A DNA stretch of 64,000 nucleotides from Azolla caroliniana (GCA_043228905.1 JBHGNT010000005.1:2542001-2606000), one strand, 5' to 3'. Counted from the stretch's first letter, positions 1-10,860 are shown. The notes: a model not told the origin generated them from the letters alone. Translations and numbers: made by a program.

Positions 1-1118
1 AGACGAACTTCCGGAACGTGTCGGACATGCTTCAGCAGCAACTTGCATCCGGTTGGTGTTGTCAACCACACGTCTCCTATGCTGACAATTCGGCATGTTC
101 CTTCATTCCCCATCCGGACACGGCCGTGATCACCGGCTGAATAGGATGAGAAGCATTTCCGGTCCGGGGTAAGGTGGAACGACGCTCCGGAGTCTACCAC
201 CCAGGTCATCTCGTCGCCGGCAAGGTTTATCTCACACTCCTCGGTGATGAGCATCAACTCTTCTTCACTTGCCGCGATTGCCGTCGTTCCCTTCCGGTCT
301 GGTCCCCTCCGGTCTTTACCGTTCCGGTCCGGGGTTTGCTTTGAATCGGTACCGTCGGTTTCCTTGTCTTTACGGAAATGCCGACAGTTCTTTTGGAAGT
401 GTCCCGGCTTGCCGCAATAGAAGCAAGTAGGCCTTCCCCTTGACTTTGACCGTGTCCCCGACTTCTCCCGGTTCTGGGGACTACGGTTTCTCTGTCTTCC
501 GCGTTCCGATTCGGTAAGAAGCGCTTTGGAGGCGGAGCTCGTATCTTTGTCTTTCCGACGCGCCTCCTCATCTAACAAACTCGACTTTACTCTTGCTAGG
601 GATAACCGTTTTCCTTCCGGCCCGGCGTTGCCCAAAGTGACAACCAACGTCTCCCAGCTATCCGGGAGGGAACCGAGCAGGAGTAGCGCTAGTACCTCAT
701 CGGCGAGAGGTACTTCCAATGAAGTAGCCTGGTGGATCAACCCCTGGAAGGCATTCATGTGCTCCGCCATGCTGGAGCCATCTTGGTACCGGAGTCTTAC
801 TAGCTTCCGGAATACCGACACCTGATTGACAACATTTTTGTTCTGAAACATTATGCCGATCTTCTCCCAGAGCTCATGAGCCTTGCTCTCTTCATTGAAG
901 TTGTTGTATAGGCTCATGTCGATGAAGCACCGTATGTACGCCGTTGTCTTCATGTGCATCACCTCCCATATCGCGGCGTCGATTTTGTCCAGTCTCTTGT
1001 CCCCAAACTGAACCGGCAGCCAGAGGTCCTTAACCACGAGCATGTCCCTCATCTTCGACTTCCACACTGAATAGTTGGAGCCGGTGAGCTTGAACATGCC
1101 GCCAAACGATTTGTCCAT
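1..1118 (-). CDS. Ty1-copia gag and start of protease (partial, runs off window)
   Basis: Minus-strand frame open from an ATG at 1118 to the window edge, about 372 codons with no stop. It encodes the retrotransposon capsid protein and the start of the pol polyprotein. The N-terminus has the copia gag pattern (FKLTGSNYSVWKSKMRDML) followed by a helical UBN2-type gag region. A CX2CX4HX4C zinc knuckle (CFYCGKPGHFQKNC) lies near 420-379. The aspartic-protease motif WVVDSGASFHL lies near 205. Spacing and zinc knuckle resemble the Tork/Tnt1 lineage. The element continues left of the window. No frameshift or stop is visible, so this copy may be young. The frame, motifs and adjacent primer site are seen directly; the lineage is inferred. 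Confidence 0.9.
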   Translation of the reverse strand, partial: MDKSFGGMFKLTGSNYSVWKSKMRDMLVVKDLWLPVQFGDKRLDKIDAAIWEVMHMKTTAYIRCFIDMSLYNNFNEESKAHELWEKIGIMFQNKNVVNQVSVFRKLVRLRYQDGSSMAEHMNAFQGLIHQATSLEVPLADEVLALLLLGSLPDSWETLVVTLGNAGPEGKRLSLARVKSSLLDEEARRKDKDTSSASKALLTESERGRQRNRSPQNREKSGTRSKSRGRPTCFYCGKPGHFQKNCRHFRKDKETDGTDSKQTPDRNGKDRRGPDRKGTTAIAASEEELMLITEECEINLAGDEMTWVVDSGASFHLTPDRKCFSSYSAGDHGRVRMGNEGTCRIVSIGDVWLTTPTGCKLLLKHVRHVPEVR

Positions 1119-1140
1119 TTTTTTTTTTGTGTCAAACCTT

Positions 1141-1152
1141 GCTCTGATACCA
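1141..1152 (-). other. Copia primer-binding site (initiator tRNA-Met)
   Basis: On the minus strand this reads TGGTATCAGAGC, the standard complement of the 3' end of initiator tRNA-Met that primes reverse transcription in copia elements. It lies 22 bases upstream of the gag ATG and 2 bases after the proposed LTR end, fixing the element's orientation. Confidence 0.9.
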
Positions 1153-1154
1153 CT

Positions 1155-1961
1155 TGATGGAAACCCAACGTTCCTTATGCGCAACACTCGGCCACAACCG
1201 AGATTCTTTTCATACACAGAAAACGGGAAATAGAACACGACACAAAGAGGAAGACAAATACACAGGAGGTTTACGTGGAAAACCCCAAACTAGGGGAAAA
1301 ACCACGGCAGCCCACGGGCTGCAAACTGTCACTATGTAAGAATGTACAAAACAGTGAGTTCACGGAGGCAACGACCTCGTGCTCACGATCTTCACCACAA
1401 GCGGCGGTTTCAACAGAGGCAACGACCTCGTCTCTCTCTCTCTCTCTCTGTACAGTTGCGCACTCTCTCTTCTTCTTGCACCAACAAGAAAATTAACAAT
1501 CAATCTATTAGTTTGCCCTAAGTCATATTTATACTAATATGACTTTTCGGCTATTTACAAATATATAGCCACAATGGGCTCTCAGAAACATATTTACGAA
1601 TATGTCTCTTCCTCCGGTTCATACCGGGCCTGCACCATCCGGCTCTCCGTAGCCGGGTACTCCTCATCCGGTTCATACTGGGCCTGCACCATCCGGCTCT
1701 CCGTAGCCGGGTACTCCTCATCCGGTTCATACCGGGCCTGCACCATCCGGCTCTCCGTAACCGGGTACTCCTCATCTGGTTCATACCAGGCCTGCACCAT
1801 CCGGCTCTCCGTAACCGTGTACTCATCCGGTTCATACCGAGCCTGCACTATCCGGCTCTCCGTAGTCGGGTCCCTCCTCATACGGTTTCTGATCTTCTCA
1901 CTTCCCATCCGGAGGGACCTGTCTCCCAACATTCTCTTCATGGCGAGGTGATTTGAACCCA
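1155..1961 (-). repeat. 5' LTR of the left-edge copia element (approximate ends)
   Basis: Read on the minus strand, the segment ends in a CA two bases before the primer site. It contains the GGTTTTCCACGTAAA block seen in U5 of Tork-type LTRs, a GA-rich tract (1433-1450), and a TATAAATA box near 1530. Upstream of the TATA box is a 54-bp tandem array in the U3 position. The outer end near 1961 was placed at the nearest CA dinucleotide and is uncertain, because the partner LTR lies outside the window. Confidence 0.6.
1614..1882. repeat. 54-bp tandem repeat, five copies, in LTR U3
   Basis: Copies begin at 1614, 1668, 1722, 1776 and 1827. The first three intervals are exactly 54 bp and the fourth is 51 bp. 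Each unit carries CCGGTTCATACC, CTGCACCATCCGGCTCTCCG and a GGGTACTCCTCAT segment. Because 54 is a multiple of three, open frames run through the array on both strands. Those apparent proteins are treated as artefacts. The position upstream of a TATA box suggests LTR enhancer repeats, which is inference. Confidence 0.9.
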
Positions 1962-2224
1962 TTGAGCTTGCTTGTGGATTTTTATTTTGTTTTATTTTAT
2001 TTTCAACAATGGTTTATATTATGTTTAAGGCGATTTACATGAAATTTCTGTTAGGATCGGAACTTGCCACAATTAGTTACTTGTTCGTATGTTCGCGTGC
2101 CAAGAATCGACAATGACAATGCACAGACAGAAAACTAAAAACTAAAAAATGAGACACGTATATTTAACGTGGAGTCGGTGCTTCTTCAAAAGTTCGAAAC
2201 GTGACTCTCAACACTCGACTGAAC

Positions 2225-2990
2225 CGTGCTCGATTCGAGCGAGGTTCTACTGTTTGTGAAATCGGTCGACTTGGTCGACCGGGAGAAGGTCAGTCTCCAC
2301 TTGGAGACCGACGAAGGGCTCACGACTGACTAGGCCATGGTTAAAAGAGTTTGCAGTCGTTTCGATAAATGACGCAATTGAAATGACGTAGGGCCATCGG
2401 TGACAGGCCTAGCTGCCAGGAGGAAGCCGGAGGAACCGATTCCGACACGGTTGGAGGAAACACGGAGGTGGCTTGAGTCGGGCACGGTTCTGACCAATAT
2501 GGTCAAGGGCCCATTCGGGGGGCAGCTTTGGAGGAGCCAATGAAGATGGTGCGCGATCTCCAGATCGCGCATGCTCGGAGAGATGGTGGGGGATAGTCAC
2601 GTGACCGGAGGCCCCCGAACGACCAACAATGCATGTGGTGTGATGTTGTCGGCCACATTTAGTGTGATGCTGACGCACTTAGGATCAATGTAGTGTACCT
2701 ATGGAACGGACGGGTGCACGTGTGCGAGACCAGGAAACCCCTAGAGCTGAACACCAGTTGGGGCAGAATGAAGAGGTTAATGGAGGAAGACGCGGCCTAG
2801 AACATCGAGGCCATTCACTACTCAGTGTCGGCAGGGATCCGGGTAGGCGGAGAGAAGGGCACCAGATTTGGAAGCAAGATCGGATTCTAGTCGCTCGTAT
2901 TGGAAGGCATGTCGGGGGTAAGGCTACGGAAGGAAGAGGCAGACTGATGTCCTCATAGGGCGTGCTCAAGAGTGGGAAAAACCAGCGAAA
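2225..2990 (+). pseudogene. Decayed Ty3-gypsy gag fragment
   Basis: This stretch aligns by eye, in order, with 5787-6420 of the gypsy element downstream. Shared landmarks include GGGCTCACGACTGACTAGGC near 2317, the zinc-knuckle region near 2630, and the block around GGAAACCCCTAGAGCTGAACA near 2728. It has multiple stops and indels and no LTR of its own. Around 2265-2315 it keeps about 35 bases that are missing from the longer element at 5826, so it represents an independent and older copy. Confidence 0.75.
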
Positions 2991-3850
2991 GGGGGGGGGG
3001 GTCAAAATGTGTATATGCAACATGTGTGACACAAAGGCAATTAATTGTGCAGATGCAAAATAAAAGGGAAAAGAAAGGGTGGAAAGGATGTATAGAAGCT
3101 CGTGTAAAAAGTAAGAGAGAGGAGAGATAAAAGGTAGAGGGGAGACAGGCTAAGAATTTCTAGAGATAAAATTATATATTATATAAAAGAGAGTTAATGG
3201 GCTAGTGGATGGTCACATTGATTTCTAGTAAGAGGTGCACGGTTCAATCTAGTCTTATAGTGTAGCAATTCCAGTCTTATAGTGTAGCGTGATTTAAGAA
3301 ATTTTATTCCTTTTTGCATTAAAGACGAAATTGGTGACCCCCCTTCCTTTTTTCCTATAAAAGGAGGTCGAGGGAGGCTCATTTAGGGGGACGTTTTGGG
3401 AGGAGGAGACTATCACCATATTTCCTTCGGAGCTCTTCATCTTCTTCTTCACCACTTCTCTTCATCTCATACCCCTTCATCCCCTCATCGCCATGTGCTC
3501 GTCTTCTTCGTGTCAGCACTCGAAGTGCTCGTGAGCCCAAGCTTCGTTAGTTCGACGTTGCTTCGCCCCGTTCGTCGTTGCGAGTCCGTGTGCTCGCCGT
3601 TCGGGTGGTCGTGGTTCATTGGGGTTGGTATTTTGGTGGTGCTCGTGTGGTCATCTACACCGTGTTCAAATTTGCTCTTGTTTCTGAGGGCATTTAGTAT
3701 TTATGTTTTGATTGACCTTGTGGTTAACTATAAGTTGCCATTGTAATCAAACCCTATTTTATAAAGGGTCCTCTTACGTTGGAATCGAACACGTATTTAT
3801 TTCTTTGGCTGATATCATTCGTGTTTCTTTCTTTCTTTCTTTCTTTGTGT
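2991..3850 (+). other. LTR-like region with a TATA box, no gene
   Basis: No coding sequence is supported. A TATA-type box (CCTATAAAAGGAGG) lies near 3353, followed by GC-richer sequence with a downstream CTTTCTTT tract at 3827-3846. This resembles the promoter and R-U5 part of a gypsy LTR such as the solo LTR at 19.3 kb, but no ends or target duplication could be defined. A short direct repeat (CAGTCTTATAGTGTAGC type) lies near 3250-3290. Confidence 0.35.
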
Positions 3851-4635
3851 CTTCCTTGTACGTTCGGCCGTCTTGTGACGAGGGACCGTTTCGGGCGTGC
3901 CCATGCACCTCTCCTCCTCATAAAGACGTACGAGCATTTGTGCGTGTGTTGTGTCTTCCTTGTACGTTTGACCGTCTTGTGACGAGGGCGTGTTTCGGGC
4001 GTGCCCATGCACCTCTCCTCCTCATAAAGGCGTACGAGCATTTTGTGCGTGTGTTTGTGTCTTCCTTGTACATTCGGTCCTCTCGTGATGAGGGAGCGTT
4101 CGGGCTTGCCCATACACCTCTCCTCCTCATAAAGGCGTACGAGCATTTTGTGCGTGTGTTTGTGTCTTCCTTGTACGTTCGGTCGTCTCGTGACGAGGGA
4201 GCGTTCGGGCTTGCCCATGCACCTCTCCTCCTCATAAAGGCGTACGAGCATTTTGTGCATGTGTTTGTGTCTTCCTTGTACGTTCGGTCGTCTCATGACG
4301 AGGGAGCGTTCGGGCTTACCCATGCACCTCTCCTCCTCATAAAGGCGTACAAGCATTTTGTGTGTGTGTGTTTGTGTCTTCCTTGTATGTTCGGTCGTCT
4401 TGTGACGAGGGAGCATTTCGGGCGTGCCCATGCACCTCTCCTCCTCATAAAGACGTACGAGCATTTGTGCGTGTGTTTGTGACTTCCTTGTATGTTCGGT
4501 CGTCTTGTGACGAGGGAGCGTTCGGGCTTGCCCATGCACCTCTCCTCCTCATAAAGGCGTATGAGCATTTGTGGGTGTGTTTTGTGTCTTCCTCGTACGT
4601 TCGACGTCTTGTGACGAGGGAGCGTTCGAGCGTTG
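3851..4635. repeat. Minisatellite, about 105-bp unit, 7.5 copies
   Basis: Units starting at CTTCCTTGTACGTTCGG begin at 3851, 3955, 4061, 4166, 4271, 4378, 4483 and 4588, giving intervals of 104, 106, 105, 105, 107, 105 and 105 bp. Each unit contains a GTGACGAGGGAGCGTTCGGG core and a CTCCTCCTCATAAAGGCGTA block. The last unit is cut after its GAGCGTTCG core, exactly where the gypsy 5' LTR begins. Open frames of about 260 codons on both strands are by-products of the period and are not called genes. Confidence 0.9.
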
Positions 4636-5278
4636 TCGTGAAGAAAACCGGCCATAGGCGGAATCAGAGAAGAAAGCGCATGAACCGGCTCTTGCACGGA
4701 TGGACGCGTGACTTGATGTTTTGTACCGATTCATAAATGGATCGGTGGGTGAAAAATATAAGGAGGCACATGTTTATCAGGGGGATTGTGCGTATCTCTG
4801 TTAGGGGGACAGGGGAATAAAGGGAAGAGGACAAGAGAAACGGGTATCGGGGCGTTGGGAGGAGGAGGAAGCGCTGCTGCAGAACCGGGGGCCGAGCTCT
4901 CTCTCTCTCCTCCTCTGATCGTCGTTCTCTGCGGGTGTCGGGAGTTCGTTGCCTCTGCTTCGTGGACAGCCCGTGTGCTTCCAGCAGAGTCTCTCCCTTC
5001 CCCCCCCCCCCCCCCCATTTGGTTTCTTCGAGTCGTGTGACTGTTGTTGGTGTGCGTGAGTAGGGTCCTCGTGTCGGGTCCGTCGCCGCCTTATCGATTG
5101 TAACCGTCGGAAGTTGTAATCTATTGTCATTGTAATTAAGTGTTACATTATATATCTCTCTTTCTCGCTTCTACGTGTCTGTGAATCTCTCTCTCTGTCT
5201 CTCTCTCTCTCTCGCTCCTCGGTCCAAGACCCCCATGGTCCCGCCCCTTTCTACACGTACGCGCGTAACAACGCGACA
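4634..5278 (+). repeat. 5' LTR of the gypsy element (645 bp)
   Basis: Starts TGTCGTGAAG and ends ACGCGACA, with TG...CA termini. It pairs with the copy at 10861-11487. A TATAAGGAGG box lies near 4757 and TCTCTC tracts near the end. A 17-base C run (5000-5016) is much shorter in the other LTR and explains most of the 18-bp length difference. The last base is fixed by where the two LTRs diverge. Confidence 0.92.
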
Positions 5279-5282
5279 TATT

Positions 5283-5298
5283 TGGTGAACCCGACGTG
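5283..5298 (+). other. Gypsy primer-binding site candidate
   Basis: TGGTGAACCCGACGTG begins 4 bases after the 5' LTR. It starts with TGG, complementary to the CCA end of a tRNA. It is not the usual initiator-Met site, and I cannot name the primer tRNA from memory. Confidence 0.6.
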
Positions 5299-5322
5299 AA
5301 AGGGCGGCAAAGGAGTCGAAAG

Positions 5323-7282
5323 ATGAGGGGATCAAAGCTAGCAGAGGCAATGGCGGTGGCCGTCGATCGGCTGGTGAGTGCTCGTGAGGGAACGGGTACC
5401 CTCGACAGAGCCATTGAATCGATCGTCGGTTCTATAGGCCGTTTCGGAGGGAAAGACGGCACAAGTTATTTGGAGGCTTACATGGCCGAAATGATCATGA
5501 GGGATATCCCGGTGGACAGGCGGCTGTCTGGATTCCCTCGGGTGGTGACGCCGGGCATCCATGCGGAGGTGCTCGAGGTGCTGGCCGGATGCCAGACTTG
5601 GGAGGAGTTTGAGCTGCAGCTCCTCGAGAAGTACGGGTTTGACGACTCACTCCGGCTGTCGATGGGGACTTCATGGCGTGGGTGGAAAGCCCCGGAAAAG
5701 GGAGGAACACGTCGGTGCTCCTCCAGGAGTTCGAAAAACGGTTCGCGCGGCTGTCGACGTTGGACTGGATGGTGCTCGAAATAAGTCGAGTACTGCTGTT
5801 TGTCAAGTCGGTGGATGTGCTCGATAGGGTTTAGGGCTCACGACGGACTGGGCCGTGGTAAAACGGGTCTGCAGCCGTTTCGACAAACGGCGCGATTGGA
5901 GCGACGGAAGCACGTCGGGGTCGGGGCCGGTCCCGAGGAGGAGGCTCGAGGAGCCGGTTTTAGTGCTGGTTGGGAGGAAGGAAGAGACCCGATTTTGGCC
6001 GGAGTCGGGGTCGGCATCGAACGACGTGGTCAGAGGCCCATCCGGAGGAGCACCTCGCGATCGGAGGCCGCCGGCTGGGCAGCGGTGCATGTGGTGTGAC
6101 ACGATCGGTCATATTCGGAAGGATTGCGCGGATTCCGCCGACACGCTCAGGACCAACGTGGTGTACCTCTGGAACGGGCGGGTGCACGCGAGCGAGACCC
6201 GGAGAGCCCTAGAACTGAATACGGGGCGCGGTGGAATGAAGAGGTTGATGGAAGAGGCCTCGGCACAGCACGTCGAAGCCGTCAACTACTCGGTGTCGGC
6301 GGCAATTCGGGTCCGGGGTGATGAGACCCGGAAGGCGAAGGACTCCGGATTCTGGCCGCTAGTGCTAGAAGGCCTCTCCGAAGTTCAGCTGAGGAAGGAA
6401 GAGGCGGACCGCGCGGAACAACGAGTCCAGGAGGGCACCGGTTGGGACGATCCGGTCGAAGAGAAAACGAGCTTCGTAGAAGCCACTTGCCAGAACTACG
6501 AGGTTCTGGTGGAGGACAAATGGGCAGGAAAGGCCGGAGGGGTCGGCCCCCCGAGGTATGAGACCCGGTTCGGACCAAAACCGACCGGTCCCGGCAACCC
6601 AAGCGCGCCGGACAGGAAGAAGCAGGCGGGGTTTCGGTTGAGCACCGAGATCGAAAGGACCACGGACCTGCGAAAGGTCCTGGAGGAACATATCCTCGAC
6701 AGCAAAGTGGAGTTATCATTGCGGGAGGTGCTGGGAATCGCCAAGAGCGAGTTCCACGACTCTATCGTAGACTTGGTGAAGCGGAAGAGGCTCTCGACGG
6801 AGCCGGAACCGGAGAAGCCGATGGAGGTGCGGACCACGCACCTGGAAGACAAGCTGGTGGGAAGCCACTACACGAAGCCGCATTGGGCCAGGGCGACTAC
6901 GGAAACCCCTGTACGGATCGGCAACTTTCTGGAACCGGTGGTGGCGTTGGTAGACCATGGATCCGAAATCAACCTGATGTCCATGGATTTCTACAAGAAG
7001 GGTAAATGGCCGATCAACAACAAGCATGGTTGGAAGATACGGGCAGCGACGCGCGCCACGGAAGAACTACATGCGGCCTGTCCGAATATACGGGTGAAAA
7101 TCGGCAATGTCGAGATCGACCAGCACTTCTTCGTGCAGGAGACGTCCTCGCATCCGGTTATACTAGGAGAGCCATATATCACGGCGGCACGGATGGAGAC
7201 CAAGGTGCTGGACAATGGTTCAGCCTATGCAAGAGTCAAGAGCCAGGACGGGCGTCACTCGGTCCAGTTCCTAATGGTGTGA
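5323..7282 (+). pseudogene. Gypsy gag and aspartic protease (broken)
   Basis: The ATG at 5323 opens an N-terminal gag region (MRGSKLAEAMAVAVDRL). The frame breaks near 5662, and a deletion near 5826 is followed by a TAG at 5832. A second long frame (5855-7282, about 475 codons) carries a CX2CX4HX4C zinc knuckle (CMWCDTIGHIRKDC, near 6090-6130). It then carries a coiled, charged linker and a retropepsin-like region with VALVDHGSEINLMS near 6940. The active-site triplet reads DHG rather than the usual DSG or DTG, either lineage-specific or a change in this copy. The C-terminal part ends KSQDGRHSVQFLMV. The DNA is markedly GC-rich relative to the host genes. Confidence 0.85.
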
Positions 7283-7737
7283 CCAAACCACGAGCGTAAT
7301 CGCGAGGCCCTCGGCAGTGAAACCCGAGGGGATTTTTAGAGAGGGCTATCAAGGCGTGGGGCCGCGATAGTCCAGACACCCGGGAAGAACCCCACAAATG
7401 TACGGTACAGAAGAAGACTTGTACCATAGGTAGGAAGTTTTGGTTCTCCGACAACGGAGGTTGTACTATAACCGGCGTCAACAGTCGGGAGAGGAGGCGA
7501 GCGGAGGAGGGGCTCAAGGGATGCGGAGTCCTCCTCCCCGACGAAGACATCAGCGGCGCCGTGGAGGCGGTCTCTTTTGACGACACCTTGGGCGAACTAC
7601 GAAAGGTGATCGGTGAAGACCTTAGAGAAGACCGGACCGTTCCGGTAGGATCGATGGGAATGTACGAAGTCATCGCAGACTTCGGGGAAAGGATCGGGTC
7701 GGATCGGACGGCCCGCGTGGATACAAAGTAAACGACG

Positions 7738-9702
7738 GTGGACCGGAAGGTGAGGCCAGTCGCGGCACCCTTGCTGGAGGGCAGCGAGGGGCGGATAAAA
7801 GGGGTCACGTCGGACCCAAGTTTACGAAATCCGGTCGGCATAGGGCACCGTTTCACCGACATAACGCTACGGGAGCTCAAGGTCGGTGGGGGCGGCTTCC
7901 TACTGCCGGCGAAGGAGGATCGGTTTCAGAGAATGCTCGAGAGGCATGGGAAGGCTTTCGCATTCTCACCGGAGGAGATCGGGTGCGTAGACCCGACAGT
8001 TGTCGAACCGATGGTGATCTTCACGGTACCGCATGTACCGTGGAATGTCAAGGCGATTCCGGTGCCAAGAGCTCACATCCCGAAGTTGATGGAGCTCCTA
8101 AAGCACAAGGTGGAGATGGGCATCCTCGAACCATCGAGTGCCCCGTATTAGAATCGGTGGTTTACGGTGCCAAAGAAGAACGGCACGTTGTGCTTCATCT
8201 AGGACCTACAACTGGTCAACAAGGTGACCATCCGTAATGCAGGGATCGGACCGACCATAGACGAGTTCGCGGAGGCCTTCGCTGGAAGGTCGATCTATTT
8301 TGTCGGTGATCTGTACTCGGGGTATGATAAGTTCCAACTAGTCGTGGAGAGCAGAGACATTATGACGATGCGGACTCCTCTAGTCCTAGTGCGGATGTGT
8401 ACCCTGCCACAAGGAGGGACAAACTCAGTGGCACACATGGTGAACGCGATGAACAAAGTGCTCAGGGATTGTATGTCGGACATCACCATGCCATTCTTAG
8501 ACGACATCCCGATCAAGGGATGCCCGGTGGAGAAAAGGGACGAGGCAATCGGGCCGGACGGATGTCGGAATTTCGTGGCGTCCCACATCGATGACTGCGA
8601 GAAGGTGCTGCAGAGACTAGAGCACGCGAGGCTCACCTTCTCTGGGGAAAAGTCGGCCTTCGGACAATCGGAGATCTTGGTGGTCGGACACCTGTGCGGG
8701 CCTTACGGTAGGAAACCGTCTCCGGCAAAGGTAGAGGCCATCTCCGCGATGAGGAACGATTGCGGGTCGGTCACGGAGGTCCGCAGATTCTTGGGGGCAT
8801 GCGCGTTCTACCACATCTGGGTCCCGCACTACGCACATGTCGTGGAACCCCTCTATGGACTATTGAAAAAGGGGCGTAGCTTTGAGTGGAGGACAGAGCA
8901 CACGGAGTCGGTTCGGGGACTAAAGGAGGCGCTTACGGCAGCGCTGGCTCTCCGTAAAGCGGTTTACGGCAAGGATGTTCCCATCTGCGTAACGGTGAAC
9001 ACCAGCCCAATCGGGATCGGGTGGGTAATCAGTCAGGAGGACAAGGGCGGCATACGATTCCCGATCCGGTTCGGGGCGAAGGTATTGAGCGAGCGGCAGC
9101 GAGGGTACGCCCAAGTTAAGCGCAAACTTTGGGGTGTCGTTTCGGCAGTCAAGGCCGACAAGGATTATTTGATCAGGACGGAGGTGATTATCGAGACGAA
9201 CTGCCTGCCGATACTCGGCATGGTTTCCGAATGCGCGACGCCGGACCTAGCAATGCTCCGGTGGATAGCGTACATTAAGTCCCTAAACCCGGAGATACGG
9301 CACATCTCCGAAAAGGACAATGCCATGGCCGACATGCTTTCGAGGGCAAGGTTCAACGACGAAGACGGCATGGTTTCGGATGACGAAGAAGTCGGCGATG
9401 ACTTCTTCGAGTCGGCTAACGTAACGACGAGGAAAGGGAACACTCCGGCGCTTAACGAATTTGACGAAAGCAGGTATGACGGGGAGTGGCTCCAAATCGG
9501 GAGGTTCCTACGGACGATGACGCCGGACGCAGCATGGGCGAGAGAGGAGGCGAGCCGGATACGGAGGAAGGCGTACCGATTCTTCCTACGGGACGGGTGC
9601 ATATGGAGGAACCCAAAGAAGAGAAGCGGCATCCCACTCCGAGTAGTGGCAAAGAAAGAAGAACATGGGAAACTATTGGCGGCATTCCACGAGAGCCCCT
9701 AG
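7738..9702 (+). pseudogene. Gypsy reverse transcriptase and RNase H (stops)
   Basis: Two long frames (7738-8151 and 8224-9702) read through RT and RNase H. RT begins with a conserved entry region (IPVPRAHIPKLMELLKHKVE). It continues through NRWFTVPKKNGTLCFI, YFVGDLYSGYDKFQL, which supplies the first catalytic Asp, and the catalytic FLDDIPIKG near 8493-8519. Connection and RNase H follow (EVRRFLGACAFYHIWVPHYA, then ICVTVNTSPIGIGWVIS). In-frame stops at 8149, 8200 and 9700 break the protein. The spacer 7283-7737 also encodes a degraded linker. The catalytic Asp pair is intact although the frame is not. Confidence 0.85.
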
Positions 9703-10792
9703 GCCGGACACTTCGGAACATGGGCCACGTTCGAGAAGCTAAAGGAGAAGTACTGGTGACCGGGGCTGTACCAGGACGTGCATCGGTTTGTGACGACTTG
9801 CGAAAGCTGTCAGATGCACTCCGTAGTCCGACACCGGGACGAGCTACACCCGACCTACCCGCCTACGGTCCATTTCAAGTGGATGGTGGACTTGGTGACG
9901 ATGCCGATGGGGGTAGGATAGATGCGATACCTGGTGCTTGCACGGGAAGACTTAACGAACCAGGTGGAAGGCCGTGCACTGCAAAGCAAGAATACCACGG
10001 CGGTATGCTGGGTGCGTCGGGAGTATCGTGGCGGACCGGGGAGAGCTAAATGCACGGGAAGCTGAGGAGTTGTTCGATCGGCTAGGCGTCAAACTCTCCC
10101 TCACTACGGTGTACAATCCGGAGGCGAACGGAAAGGTAGAACGTGGGCACGAGCCTATCGTAAAGGTGTTGGTACGTGCATGCGGAGGGCAAGTCGGGAA
10201 TTGGCCGCGGCTCCTTCCTTACGCACTATGGGTAGACCGATCTACACACAGTTCGGTAACAGGGTTTATGCCGGCAGAGCTGATGTACGGACGGAAGCCG
10301 ATCATGCCGGTGGAACGAACGGTTTCTTCATGGGCGGCAGTAGATTGGAAGGACAAAATGAGCTGAGAGGAGTTGCTGGCGGCGCGGATCCGGCCACTCG
10401 AGCGGAGGCCGGAGGACGTGATACAGGCGAAGGAAAAGCTGCGAGCGGCAAGGGAACGGAACAAGACCCGGTTCAACCGAACGCACAGGGTACGACCAAA
10501 GAAGATCGAGGACGGCGACTAGGTCTTGGTATACGACATCAGCCTCGACAATCAGCACAAGGCGGTGCGAAAGTTTGCCAGGAGGTGGTTCGGGCCCTAC
10601 ATGGTGACAAGCGCGAACGAAAACGACACATACCACCTCACGGAACTCGACGGGACACGGTTAGTGGTGCCGATGGCCGGGAAGTGTATCAAAGCGTTCA
10701 AAAAGCAGTTCGAAGACGAGCCGGAGCATGCGAGCGGGAGCGACAACGACGATCAGTTCGGGCCCGGCGGAGAATCGGAGAGCAACGAGTGA
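9703..10792 (+). pseudogene. Gypsy integrase (broken)
   Basis: The HHCC zinc-binding domain spans the stop at 9700 (FHESP, then GHFG, then TTCESCQM near 9800). The core domain follows with FKWMVDLVTMPMG near 9880 and the late core block TVYNPEANGKVERGHE near 10110-10160. The C-terminal domain has KFARRWFGPYMVTSANE near 10570-10620. Stops occur at 9757, 9919, 10364 and 10520, with a frame change near 9990. The tail after 10690 is acidic and I see no chromodomain. Confidence 0.8.
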
Positions 10793-10847
10793 GGCCAGTT
10801 TTCTTCGATATCTACCCGTCTCTGGCGCATGCCGATGGATGCGTGGT

Positions 10848-10860
10848 TTGGTGGGGTGGA
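10848..10860 (+). other. Polypurine tract of the gypsy element
   Basis: The purine-rich GGTGGGGTGGA directly precedes the TG of the 3' LTR at 10861, in the position of the plus-strand primer. Confidence 0.75.

Noticed and set aside
1551-1962. Repeat-protein-like frames in the copia LTR
   Set aside because: Same effect from a 54-bp repeat inside an LTR; both strands are open equally.
3712-4539. Long open frames on both strands (about 256 and 261 codons) with repeated protein units
   Set aside because: They are by-products of a 105-bp tandem repeat, whose period is a multiple of three; no start context, homology or codon bias supports translation.
1614-4635. CRISPR-like arrays
   Set aside because: Repeats are contiguous without unique spacers, and the genome is eukaryotic.
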